This document shows positions 24,540 through 32,750 of a stretch of DNA of 33,747 nucleotides, piece after piece (the first letter of the stretch is position 1; each line of letters starts with the position of its first letter). This stretch comes from Nitrososphaeria archaeon (GTDB lineage Archaea > Thermoproteota > Nitrososphaeria > Conexivisphaerales > UBA164). The stretch is taken from assembly GCA_029775955.1 (NCBI GenBank), contig JARVJW010000087.1, positions 1 through 33,747 of the forward strand, given 5' to 3'. A program made the position numbers and the translations under genes. The notes beneath the pieces are model-generated. The model worked only from the letters and a program-made list of their open reading frames with translations, was not told the origin of the DNA and did not search any database.

Positions 24540-25310
24540 CTATCAAAGTTGAATAGATTATGAACTGGTGCATAGTTTTCAATTCTCTCATCACGCCTCT
24601 GGGCAAACCAGCATCTTCTGCAGCAAAGCGTCGGAATTGCTCCTCTGATGATATTGTTCAAGGTATTTTATTTAGTTACAAACTCTTTCATAATGTCCCA
24701 CTTCTGGGAACCATTTAACATTGAATTTGGAATTATGTACACCTTCCCGCAAACATGTCATGTAGTGCCTGTCATGCCTTGCTGTATCAATGTCAACATG
24801 TCAGCATTGCCCTGTCAAAGACATTCATTTCTGGCTTGAACATGTACATCATTCAGGTCCATTATGGCGAACATGTAGGTAAAGAGCTGCTTTTTTCTTA
24901 TTGACCTTTGCCATACCCTTCTGGGCATAGTTGATGGTCAAGGAGTAGCCTGTGCCGTCACGCATCAGATGTTGTGATTCCCTTCTTACTTAACAGCAGG
25001 ACATGCAGGTTGTGAATAGCTATCATTACCTCAGGGTCAGAGCTTCTCAATTGTCTTGCAGGAAACTTCTTACGTCATTAAAAATATTACCAATATATCC
25101 TGTTTGACCAAGCTGATTAATCAGGAGAAGCTTGACCCATCTTAAAGAGAATGGCCTGCTCTATCTAGATTACGCTGACAGCTCAATGCACCAGAGGTCT
25201 GAGCATTTTCATTGCTTCTCCGCAAAGTCCTCCAATCCCTTTTTTGGATTGCTCAGTTTGCTGATATAATCATTGATTTCTGGATACCGTCGCTGTGCAG
25301 CCTGCTATGT
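24540..25310 (-). pseudogene. DDE transposase remnant, heavily decayed
   Basis: Minus-strand fragments in three frames: RRYPEINDYISKLSNPKKGLE, SYSQPACPAVK, QLFTYMFAIMDLNDMYMFK, EMNVFDRAM, GKVYIIPN, KWFPEVGHYERV, YLEQYHQRSNSDALLQKM. The order (helix region, then MFAIMDL...FDRA...YIIPK...YLEQYYKRNNSE...) is that of DDE transposases found in Thermoplasmatales and haloarchaea. Many stops and shifts; no terminal repeats seen. The plus-strand gap from 24297 to 24540 upstream of the radical SAM gene holds nothing else recognisable. Confidence 0.55.
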
Positions 25311-25631
25311 ATATAAACTGGGAAGTTCGTCTCTCTATATAGCGAATAACGTTATGTTTTTTTGTTATGGTAAAATACCCTTACAGCTTGATTTTTTTAT
25401 CCTTGCTAAATAATTTTTTCACTTATATTATTGCTATTTATCATATACAATGCATATACTGCGTTCTTTTATAATTTACACGGCGTCATTATTATTTTAC
25501 AAATGCAACTATAAAGAGCCTTTTACTCGCTTTTATCCAAGTGACTTTGTTAAAATATTGATAAAATGTTTTAATGATATGCGGCATACAAAGCTGTACA
25601 TTTAATGATAAAATTCAAAAAAAGCGTTAAT
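25311..25631. other. AT-rich gene-free stretch
   Basis: Very AT-rich sequence with several T runs (for example around 25358 and 25392) downstream of the small membrane-protein gene. No reading frame or RNA gene recognised. The T runs could terminate transcription of the minus-strand gene. Confidence 0.35.
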
Positions 25632-26129
25632 TTATGTGTGTTTTGGCTTCCTTAGTTGTGCTATTTCCCAAAGTGAAGTAATAAATAGGAAAATGCCAAA
25701 CCCTAAACTAATTCCGAACAGCATATCATACACGTGATAAGAAACGTAGTAAGGAGTGTGCGATATGAATACAGGAATTATATAAAGGTGATATGTTTCT
25801 AATGCTGGAAAATCATAGGGGTCAATATATTGAAACATAAGGATGAAGGAAAATATGAATAAAATCACTGGCCATATTATGTGCCCCTTGCCTTTCCTAA
25901 GCGATGCATAATCTATCACCGCTACGACGATTATAATTAGGGCAATTATAGAACTGATGCCGACATCGAGGAAATTATATGTATGAGGATAATAGTTGTA
26001 ACTTTCTAACATTGCGATAGGCACTGAAATCAATAAGAGAATGCCTATAATTATGTTTGCAATAGAAAGTGTACGTACAGAAATGTTATGGAGTTCGGGT
26101 TCATAATTATTACTACTGCTCATAGTCAT
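25632..26129 (-). CDS. Small four-helix membrane protein, unknown function
   Basis: 165 residues with four predicted membrane segments: ANIIIGILLLISVPIAML, SSIIALIIIVVAVIDYA, WPVILFIFSFILMF and DMLFGISLGFGIFLFITSLW. Short charged links (SLRKGKG) and a C-terminal KPKHT lie on what is probably the cytoplasmic side. I do not recognise the family. An ATG at 26129 is preceded by a good TATA-like box at leaderless distance, which supports a real gene; Met3 is an alternative start. It stands alone between two decayed transposases in an AT-rich island, so it may be an accessory or cargo gene. Confidence 0.7.
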   Translation of the reverse strand: MTMSSSNNYEPELHNISVRTLSIANIIIGILLLISVPIAMLESYNYYPHTYNFLDVGISSIIALIIIVVAVIDYASLRKGKGHIIWPVILFIFSFILMFQYIDPYDFPALETYHLYIIPVFISHTPYYVSYHVYDMLFGISLGFGIFLFITSLWEIAQLRKPKHT

Positions 26130-26144
26130 TCATAATTTATGATA

Positions 26145-26159
26145 ATTATAATATATAAG
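26145..26159 (-). promoter_or_regulatory. TATA-like box of the membrane-protein gene
   Basis: Minus-strand CTTATATATTATAAT; the core TTATATAT (26151-26158) is 22-29 bases upstream of the ATG at 26129. One of the strongest TATA matches in the window. Confidence 0.55.
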
Positions 26160-26439
26160 CTTTTATATTTGTATCAGTACTTCCGCAAGTATAGCATTTC
26201 ACTCTTTTAGAGCAATTCATTTAGGGCATCATTAGCTTATAGATTTTAGAGATGAACAAACCAATGAGGTCCAACAGGAAAAGTTATCCTCTAAAGCCTT
26301 GAATCAGAACTTTGTCGTACCATTTCAAATATACAACAGATAGCATAATAAGATCTCTGAATTACATGTAAGTTAACAATCAACCTTAACTGGCTCAAAA
26401 GCGCAACATTGATGCTCCATCTCCTGATTCTCCGCAGGC

Positions 26440-27110
26440 TTGGATTATGCTGTAAGAGCATTAACAGACAAAAGCATTATGTTAAAGATGATGGTTATAG
26501 ACTGTACAGAGACATGACAAGATCGACAGAGATGTTACTGGGGGCAAGATAAACACCGACAAACTTTGCCACAATAAGCGCTGTTGGCAAGGATGAAGGC
26601 ATGAGGCTGACGCTCTTCCAGTTACCAGGCTCGATATCAAGGAGAACGTTGTAATTGCTTGAGAATTCACCAAGGCCTTCACCTTTCCTCATGGACAGGG
26701 GGGTTCTTCACCATTGAAGGTTGCTGGAGGGGCTTAAGATAAACTTCATAATTCCAGCAGTGAAGAATGGAAGGGTCATAAGGCATACATAGTGAGCTGC
26801 CTGCTGTAATTGATTACCCCATGGAGGTAGGCTTGGTAATAGCAAAGATGAACTGTAAGAATGATGGCAGGCCGGAGGACAGATATATGGCATTTGTTAC
26901 AAATTTTTGATAGCGCTGAACAGATGATAAGTGCAATCCCTGAGGAGTACAGGTGGGGCAAGGATAATGCATGTAAGATGGGTTTGAGGTCATCAAGCAG
27001 GAATTTCGTTGTAAGGGTTGTTTACTTGCAATAATCTGTACAATGCTTGTACCGAGGGAGCAATCACAGACTGTCACTGCATATAAATTCAGGCGCGCCG
27101 TTGGAAGGCT
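26440..27110 (+). pseudogene. ISH3/IS4-like DDE transposase remnant
   Basis: Plus-strand fragments in three frames: DKSIMLKMMVID / KDDGYRLYRDMTRSTEM near 26470, PMEVGLVIAKMNCKNDGRP, EDRYMAFVTNF, SAEQMISAIPEEYRWGKDN, then SSRNFVVRVVY and TAYKFRRAVGRL. The order DRYMFFVTN ... IPEEYRKRWGIE ... TSRN..VR..YF is that of the C-terminal half of ISH3-like transposases. Multiple stops show that it is inactive. The stretch 26160-26440 before it has no readable gene. Confidence 0.6.
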
Positions 27111-27129
27111 ATAAGGGAGGAAACTAGCC

Positions 27130-27214
27130 CGTGCGGAGGAACTGCCTCTACTGTGAAGGCGGATAAGCAAGTTTGTTCCTATGACGCAAGAAGCTTAAGC
27201 CGTAGGTAATTCAC
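27130..27214 (+). mobile_element. Second TnpB tail / right-end remnant
   Basis: The bases CCTCTACTG-GAAGGC-GATAAG and ...TTTGTTCC-ATG--GCAAGAAG ... TAATTCAC align with the tail at 948-1018. The reading is STVKADK, then shifted FVPMTQEA. The terminal hairpin is degraded here. It is attached directly behind the ISH3-like wreck, as the first copy is behind the IS5-like wreck. Confidence 0.55.
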
Positions 27215-27281
27215 ATTGACAATTCATTTCCTGTCTTATGCCATGGGACTTGTAAAACCTTTTTGTTACTGGCTGCAAAGG

Positions 27282-27366
27282 CGCCGGGGGTGGGATTTGA
27301 ACCCGCAGGGCTGAGACAGCCACAGGCTCTCAAGGCCTGCCCCATACCAAATTAGGGGACCCCGGC
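27282..27366 (-). tRNA. tRNA-Ser (anticodon UGA)
   Basis: Read on the minus strand: acceptor GCCGGGG pairs with CCCCGGC, D arm CCC..GGTAT..GGG, anticodon stem CAGGC/GCCTG with loop CTTGAGA giving anticodon TGA, a long variable arm (TGGCTGTCTCAGCC) marking a class II tRNA, and T arm with GGTTCAAATCC. The discriminator base is G, as expected for tRNA-Ser. It decodes UCA (and other UCN by wobble). CCA is not encoded. No intron is seen. Its first base (27366) is also the last base of the upstream amidohydrolase stop codon, so the two genes overlap by one base on the same strand. Confidence 0.92.
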
Positions 27367-28730
27367 TACATCCATTCCTTAAGGTTAGCCCTACTTAAAA
27401 GTTCAGCTGCGAACTTGCCTGATTTTTCATATACTTCATTTTCATCTACAGTTAAAACTTTCCCGCTCTTTTTCAGGAACCTGCCATCAACAATCAGGTC
27501 AGTGCAATCCATACCCGTGCCTGCATAGATAAGGTTGGAAACTGGGGCCACAGGGGGGACAAGATGAGGTGCCCTCAGGTTGAAAATTGCAATGTCTGCC
27601 CTTTTCCCCTTTTCAATTGACCCAGTGAGTTGTTCTATCCCCATAGACCACGCGCCGTTTATTGTAGCGATCTTTATCATGTCAAACACGCTAATTGCCT
27701 GAGGATTCAGGCTGTTTACTTTCTGTAGAAGCAAGGCTAACTTCATCTCCCTTACCAGGTCATAGTCGTCATTGCTTGGTGCACCATCTGTGCCTATCGT
27801 AACATTTACGTTCTTCTCCATCATTCTGGTGATTGGAGCTACGCCAGAACCAAGCTTGCTGTTAGATGATGGGTTGTGTGAAACGCTTGTGCCGCTCTGT
27901 GCAAATATTTCCATGTCATCATCGTTCAACCATACTCCATGTACGTAAACGTAGTTTCTACCAACCATCCCCAAATCTTTTAGAAACTTGCCAGGCGATT
28001 TGCCCCTGCTGGCAAAGTACCTGATGTCGTCCCTTACTTCAGCTAGATGCATTGTTACGCCTGACCTATGCTCCCTCACTGTGTCCGCTATTCTCCTGAA
28101 CAGTTCGTCGCTTACGGCACCCGGCGTTCTGGGCGAAAACCATATCCACACCCTGTTGTCCCTACTATGCCACTTCCTGTACATGTGTTCATAAATTTTG
28201 AAGGATGTTTCAACATCTTCAACCAGCCCCTGGTGCAGTATCTGTGGCTTATCAGCGTAGCCAGGTGTATCCATTACCTGCTTGCCTATAGCTGCCCTCA
28301 TACCGCTCTTGTAAACGTTTTCGATCGTCCTATCTGTGTTATATCTGGCATTTATTGAAGTAGCTATAAACGATGACGTTCCGCTGTTTATCATCTCCAG
28401 AAGTGTCAACTTTGTGCTTATGTCCATTATATCCTCGCTCATGCTGCCCTGCAGTGGCCAGACATAATCTTTAAGCCACTCTATAAGTGCTACATTGTCA
28501 GGCACAAGCCCCCTCAGTATCCCCTGTGCCAAATGCACATGGGTGTTTATAAATCCAGGAAACACGATTTTATTTTTTCCATCAATCACAAACTCCGCCT
28601 TTCCCTGGACTCGTTTGCCCACGTCTACTATTTCTCCGTTTTCTATAAGAACAGAACCGTCCTTTATTATTTCATTTTTACTGTTGGCGGTGACCACAGT
28701 GGAATCCTTTATAAGAATCGTGTCGCTCAT
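27366..28730 (-). CDS. Amidohydrolase, MTA/SAH/5'-deoxyadenosine deaminase type
   Basis: Zinc-dependent deaminase of the TrzF/MtaD group; members remove the 6-amino group of S-adenosylhomocysteine, methylthioadenosine or 5'-deoxyadenosine. 454 residues. Metal ligands visible: His64 and His66 in FINTHVHLAQG, His in VTMHLAEVR, His in YVYVHGVWL, and the Asp in TIGTDGAPSNDDYDLVREM. The C-terminal NGAWSMGIEQLTGSIEKGKRADIAIF is typical of the fold. A perfect Shine-Dalgarno AGGAGGT sits before the ATG. The stop codon shares its last base with the tRNA-Ser gene downstream. A second, diverged member is at 31270. Which nucleoside is the substrate cannot be told from sequence. Confidence 0.9.
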   Translation of the reverse strand: MSDTILIKDSTVVTANSKNEIIKDGSVLIENGEIVDVGKRVQGKAEFVIDGKNKIVFPGFINTHVHLAQGILRGLVPDNVALIEWLKDYVWPLQGSMSEDIMDISTKLTLLEMINSGTSSFIATSINARYNTDRTIENVYKSGMRAAIGKQVMDTPGYADKPQILHQGLVEDVETSFKIYEHMYRKWHSRDNRVWIWFSPRTPGAVSDELFRRIADTVREHRSGVTMHLAEVRDDIRYFASRGKSPGKFLKDLGMVGRNYVYVHGVWLNDDDMEIFAQSGTSVSHNPSSNSKLGSGVAPITRMMEKNVNVTIGTDGAPSNDDYDLVREMKLALLLQKVNSLNPQAISVFDMIKIATINGAWSMGIEQLTGSIEKGKRADIAIFNLRAPHLVPPVAPVSNLIYAGTGMDCTDLIVDGRFLKKSGKVLTVDENEVYEKSGKFAAELLSRANLKEWM

Positions 28731-28736
28731 ACATTT

Positions 28737-28761
28737 ACCTCCTATGCATCATTTAAAATAT
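28737..28761 (-). promoter_or_regulatory. Shine-Dalgarno and TATA-like box of the amidohydrolase gene
   Basis: Minus-strand AGGAGGT (28737-28743) is placed 6 bases before the ATG at 28730 and decides the start. ATATTTTAAAT lies just upstream at 28750-28761. Unlike most genes here, this transcript should carry a short leader with a ribosome binding site. Confidence 0.6.
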
Positions 28762-28863
28762 TATCGTAGCCGTTTTAGACCAAGGGTTAGAAACAGCCAC
28801 GATGATCTTTATAAGGGGCTATAATATATATGAAGATAAAGGAAATACTGAAGGTGATAAAGC

Positions 28864-29938
28864 CATGAGCCATCCATGGAAATCCAGGGGGCAATTGTCG
28901 GGTACTATAAGCCACAGGAGGAAGTACCTCACGGACATGCAGAGCGCGATAAGGTATGCTATTGAAGTTGCCTATGAAATGGCTATACATATTGCAATAG
29001 GATGCCTTTGCCAATTGCATTGAGATCAAGCCACGGTTCGTGTCAAACTACGATTATGCGATTCACAACCTCAACCCCGTTTCTGCCGTTGCCTGATAAT
29101 ATAAGAAGAACCATTATGGCGAGCTGAGGATACCTGATGTGAAGAAGCTTGAAATGAGGATTGATAGCTAGATGTTCAAAGTGACAAAGTGAGGGTAACG
29201 CTCCAGCCCGGGCATTACGCTTACGTCCCAATAAACACTGAGAACAAGCACTTCCTGGAATACGGCAAGGGCAAAACTTCAGAGCTCTTGCTGACTGACA
29301 ATTTTGTGTGTGTTAACCATATCGGAAAAGGAAAGGAGCCTAGCTTCGTGGCGCAGGACTTCACGATAGATTCCACGTTTGCTGGGTGATGGCAGGCTGC
29401 GCTGAAAGGAACTTATACACAGAGCATTTCTAACATAGCGCACATACAGAACGACTCAGGGAGGAGAGCCTGCAGAAGCACAATAAAGAGAAGTACAGGA
29501 AACTGCGCCAGGCCAGAGGTAGGCAGAAGAACCGTGTCAATGATGCCCTGCAAAAGCTAACTACGGAGATGGTAAAGGAAAACCCAGGCGCGTCATTTGT
29601 CTTTGAAGACTTGAACGGAATAAGGACTGGTGGAAACAACAAGGGCAGGAAATTCAGGACAAAGTTGAACAGGTGGCCATACAGGCTTGCTTTACCAAAA
29701 GATGATTGAATACAAGTCCTCATTCAAGACCGTTTATGTGAACCCAAGAGGGACCTCCTCGGAGTGTCCTGTCTGTGGTGATAAGCTGAAGCACCCTGCT
29801 TGGGGGATATCGAAATGCGAAACCTGTGGTGTGGACTACGACAGGGATAGGCTGGCCTCACTTGCCATAACCCTGCGTGGCCTGCGGCTACCCGTTTACC
29901 GTGAGTGCGGATGCCTCTTGGCCTTCTTTGAAGGATGA
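28864..29938 (+). pseudogene. tnpB pseudogene (IS200/IS605-type)
   Basis: Reading across frames: RKYLTDMQSAIRYAIEVAYEMA (28920-28985), KPRFVSNYDYAIHNLNPVSAVA, NHYGELRIPDVKKLEMRIDS, VRVTLQPGHYAYVPINTEN, LLLTDNFVCV, then CAERNLYTEHISNIAHIQ, KYRKLRQARGRQKNRVNDAL, the RuvC segment GASFVFEDLNGIRTG with its Glu, YQKMIEYKSSFKTVYVNPRG, the zinc ribbon CPVCGDKLKHPAWGISKCETCG, and VDYDRDRLASLAITLRG with the final Asp. Catalytic landmarks survive but several frameshifts and stops (for example at about 29160 and 29388) break the gene. No tnpA accompanies it. The last 250 bases are the least damaged. Confidence 0.8.
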
Positions 29939-29970
29939 ATACCTGTACACCGGTCATGAGCCTAGTAGGC

Positions 29971-30023
29971 GGAGCGGGCTTGAAGGTCAACGCTCCAAAT
30001 GATGGTTATAAGAAATTATAACC
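29971..30023 (+). repeat. Two hairpins between tnpB remnant and ubiX
   Basis: GGAGCG (29971-29976) pairs with CGCTCC (29991-29996), possibly the element's right end. Next, GGTTATAA (30004-30011) pairs perfectly with TTATAACC (30016-30023) around a GAAA tetraloop and is followed by TTTT. The second could be a terminator or a structured RNA end; it lies just before the ubiX TATA-like box. Confidence 0.5.
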
Positions 30024-30040
30024 TTTTAGAAACGGGAAAT

Positions 30041-30050
30041 AGTTTATTAA
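30041..30050 (+). promoter_or_regulatory. ubiX promoter TATA-like box
   Basis: AGTTTATTAA 23-32 bases upstream of the ubiX ATG; the same ten bases precede deoA. Leaderless arrangement inferred. Confidence 0.55.
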
Positions 30051-30072
30051 TCATCATGCAACTTTCTGGTTT

Positions 30073-30645
30073 ATGAAATACATTCTGGCAATCACCGGCG
30101 CCAGTGGCATAATATATGGTGTAAGGTTAGTAGAGGAACTTGGAAATATGGGACACGATGTTTACTCTATATTTACCAACGGCGCAAGGGCAACCGCTAA
30201 GTATGAGCTAAGTGATGCTATGGAGAGGATTGGCAGGTCGTCAAAGGCAGTTTTTGGCGAAAATGAACTTGATGCGCCAATGGCTAGCGGCTCAGCTAAG
30301 TTTGACGGCATGGTCGTTGCGCCGTGCAGCATGAAGACTCTGGCCTCAATAGCAAATGGTCTTGAGGAAAACCTTGTTTCACGTGCAGGACTTGTCCAGC
30401 TGAAAGAAAGGAAGCCCCTGATACTGTTGCTTAGGGAGACGCCTCTTTCCACACTGCACATAATTAATATGCTGAAGGCTTCTATCGGGGGTGCTATAAT
30501 AGCTCCAGCTTCCCCCGGCTTCTATGGAGCTCCAAAAACCCTGGATGACCTGATTAACTTCCAGGTAGGAAAGGTGCTTGACCTGCTGGGGATACAGCAC
30601 AACCTGTTCAGAAGGTGGTCAGGCCCTGAAGGCAGTGGGAATTGA
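30073..30645 (+). CDS. ubiX: Flavin prenyltransferase UbiX
   Basis: Attaches a dimethylallyl group to FMN to make prenylated FMN, the cofactor of UbiD-type decarboxylases. 190 residues, normal for the family. Visible features: N-terminal ITGASGIIYGVRLVEEL (flavin phosphate site), VAPCSMKTLASIANGLEENLVSRA, RKPLILLLRETPLSTLHIINM, and PASPGFYGAPKTLDDLINFQVGKVLDLLGI. The 3' end overlaps the next gene by 11 bases if the GTG at 30635 is used, so they are cotranscribed. No ubiD is in the window. Confidence 0.95.
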   Translation: MKYILAITGASGIIYGVRLVEELGNMGHDVYSIFTNGARATAKYELSDAMERIGRSSKAVFGENELDAPMASGSAKFDGMVVAPCSMKTLASIANGLEENLVSRAGLVQLKERKPLILLLRETPLSTLHIINMLKASIGGAIIAPASPGFYGAPKTLDDLINFQVGKVLDLLGIQHNLFRRWSGPEGSGN

Positions 30646-31213
30646 CTTAGCCGCTTCCATTCACAGGCCAACAGGAGTTGCCATAGTTGACCACTTACTT
30701 AGGTGCACAGTGTCAACAGAATACAGCGACGACGATATCATTGGTTTTGTTACCTCTAGCCTGCCTGATGTGGTTGTCATAGATGCTCCACTTAGCGTGC
30801 CAAGTGGCAGGTCAAATATAGATGACAAAGCTGGTCCCCATTTCAGAGAATGCGACCTTGAACTCAGGCGCCTAAAAATCAAGTTCTTCCCAGTAACGCT
30901 TGGACCCATGAGACAACTTACAAAGAGGGGTATCTCACTCAAGCTAAGACTGCATGGGCTGGGCTTCGATGTGATAGAATCCTTCCCTGGTGGAATACAA
31001 GACGTCCTGGGGATACCAAGGCACAAGGACATGGCTGGCCTGCTCAAAGGCCTTATAAAAAATGGGTTAAATGGGTGCACTAATATAAACAACGAACATG
31101 AGCTTGACGCCGCCACCATGGGGTATTTGGGTCAGTTGTATCTAGAAAGAAAAGCTGTTGCGCTTGGCGACCCGGATGAGGGGCTCCTCTATCTGCCTAA
31201 AATCCCCGGCTGA
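30635..31213 (+). CDS. DUF429 protein, predicted RNase H-like nuclease
   Basis: 192 residues from the GTG at 30635, chosen because the conserved core VGIDLAASIHRPTGVAIVD begins right there; a longer frame from 30578 would lie inside ubiX. Family features: GIDLAAS (first Asp of the RNase H-like fold), VVIDAPLSVPSG, RECDLELRRLKIKFFPVTLGPMRQLTKRG, GFDVIESFPGG, and the late NNEHELDAATMGYLG with another acidic pair. These acidic residues make it a predicted nuclease, but no activity is established for the family that I know of. The overlap with ubiX indicates translational coupling; a functional link is not obvious. Confidence 0.85.
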   Translation: MGIDLAASIHRPTGVAIVDHLLRCTVSTEYSDDDIIGFVTSSLPDVVVIDAPLSVPSGRSNIDDKAGPHFRECDLELRRLKIKFFPVTLGPMRQLTKRGISLKLRLHGLGFDVIESFPGGIQDVLGIPRHKDMAGLLKGLIKNGLNGCTNINNEHELDAATMGYLGQLYLERKAVALGDPDEGLLYLPKIPG

Positions 31214-31243
31214 TTATTCAATTCATCTAATTGATCCCCAAAA

Positions 31244-31253
31244 CATTTTATTA
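31244..31253 (+). promoter_or_regulatory. TATA-like box of the second amidohydrolase gene
   Basis: CATTTTATTA 17-26 bases upstream of the ATG at 31270, in the 56-base gap after the DUF429 gene. Confidence 0.4.
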
Positions 31254-31269
31254 TGCCAAATGATAGCTA

Positions 31270-32610
31270 ATGCCATTGAACAGAGAGCTTGTAGTTAAGA
31301 ATGGAATCATAATTACGATGAACAAGGAGAGGGAAGTTTTTGAAGGTTCATTGCTTATTGAAAACGGCAAGATAGCCGACATCTACAGAGGCAAATTGGG
31401 CCCGAAGGCTGATATTGAAATCGATGCTAAAGGTGGCATCGTTGCACCAGGATTTATATGCGCTCACACTCATCTATATGGCATTCTCCTGAGGGGGGCA
31501 TCCCTAAATATTGTTCCCCCCACTGACTTCACCCAAAACCTTCAGAGAATATGGTGGCTCATGGATGAGGAAATGAATGAGCATGATGCTTATATAAGTG
31601 CCCTCATGGCCTCACTTGAGCTCTTGAGATCTGGTACAACAACATTTGCCGACACCTTTTCTGGTCCCAACGCGATCAAAGGCGTGCTTGACTACATAAA
31701 CAGAGGTGTCAGTGAAACCGGAATCAGAGGCATACTTTCCTTTGAATCAACTCAGAGGAGAACCCTAGAGGAAGGGTATAAGGGCCTAAATGAGAATGTG
31801 CGCTTTATAAAGGGCTCTGGCAGGGGGATGATAAGCGTACATGCCTCGTTTACCGTAAAGGATGAGCTTCTCAGGGAGGCGGCGGAAACTGCATCTGAGT
31901 TGGATGTCCCGTTCACTATTCATGCATCTGAAGGAAGGTGGGACCTGTACCATAACCTTGAGAGGTATGGCAAGAGGACTTTTGAGAGGCTTAACGACCT
32001 AGGTGTGCTAAATGAAAGGGCTGTGGTCGCACACGCTGTTAATGTGAACGAAGACGAGTTGGAAATAATTCGTAAAACCCACACCAATGTCGTTCACAAC
32101 CCTCTGAGTAACATGCTTAATGCAGTTGGGGTAGCTCCAGTTCCTGAAATGAAGAGGATGGGTATAAACCTGAGTTTGGGTAACGACGGTTACATATTTG
32201 ATACTTTTGAAAATATGAGGGCAGCGTTCCTGATGCACAAACTTAACAAACTCGATCCACGTGTCATGAACTTTATGGATGTGATTGAAATGAGCACAAT
32301 CAATGCAGCAAAGGCCTATGGACTGGACAAAGAACTTGGATCACTTGAGGCAGGCAAGGCTGGCGATGTGGTAGTGATAAGGCCGCAGGTCAGGCCAACG
32401 CCTCTTACGCCCGCGACATCGTACGCCTACCTTATAAATAGTGTTAATGGAAAGGATGTAGACACAGTGATAGTAAATGGTGAAGTCGTTCTTGCAAACG
32501 GGGTCCCGATAAAGTTAGACTTAGAAAGGGCTAACAAAAAGGCGGCTGACATGGTCAATGATTACTGGAGAAGGCTGTCAAAGGCCAAAGAAAGGATCGA
32601 AATGCTCTGA
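31270..32610 (+). CDS. Amidohydrolase, SAH deaminase/SsnA-like
   Basis: 446 residues, same fold as the protein at 27366-28730 but clearly diverged. Metal ligands: His66 and His68 in GFICAHTHLYGILLRG, His in FTIHASEGRWD, His in VVAHAVNVNE, Asp in SLGNDGYIFDTFENMRAAFL. The segment DGY.FD.FE and DPRVMNFMDVIEMSTINAAKAYGL recalls the SsnA branch of the family more than the MtaD branch (from memory, not tested). The reaction is likely deamination of a purine-type or related substrate. It is downstream of ubiX and DUF429 in the same direction but has its own promoter-like box. Confidence 0.87.
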   Translation: MPLNRELVVKNGIIITMNKEREVFEGSLLIENGKIADIYRGKLGPKADIEIDAKGGIVAPGFICAHTHLYGILLRGASLNIVPPTDFTQNLQRIWWLMDEEMNEHDAYISALMASLELLRSGTTTFADTFSGPNAIKGVLDYINRGVSETGIRGILSFESTQRRTLEEGYKGLNENVRFIKGSGRGMISVHASFTVKDELLREAAETASELDVPFTIHASEGRWDLYHNLERYGKRTFERLNDLGVLNERAVVAHAVNVNEDELEIIRKTHTNVVHNPLSNMLNAVGVAPVPEMKRMGINLSLGNDGYIFDTFENMRAAFLMHKLNKLDPRVMNFMDVIEMSTINAAKAYGLDKELGSLEAGKAGDVVVIRPQVRPTPLTPATSYAYLINSVNGKDVDTVIVNGEVVLANGVPIKLDLERANKKAADMVNDYWRRLSKAKERIEML

Positions 32611-32625
32611 TTTAACCTTGCGAGC

Positions 32626-32659
32626 GAGAAATCCCCTTGATTTAGTAAGGAAATTTCTC
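32626..32659 (+). repeat. Inverted repeat downstream of the amidohydrolase gene
   Basis: GAGAAAT (32626-32632) with ATTTCTC (32653-32659), extended by CCTT/AAGG inside, forms a stem-loop 15 bases after the stop codon. It may be a transcription end or the edge of the following IS remnant. Confidence 0.45.
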
Positions 32660-32750
32660 ACTAATTCACAGTGTTTAAACAGAAAAAAGCTCTAACTGCC
32701 TTCAGTCACGGCGACAAGTTCCTTCCCTCGGTTCACTCCCAAGTTTTACA

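Noticed and set aside
30578..30634. Longer start (ATG 30578) for the DUF429 gene
   Set aside because: It would add residues encoded within ubiX that do not resemble the family; the conserved core starts at GTG 30635.
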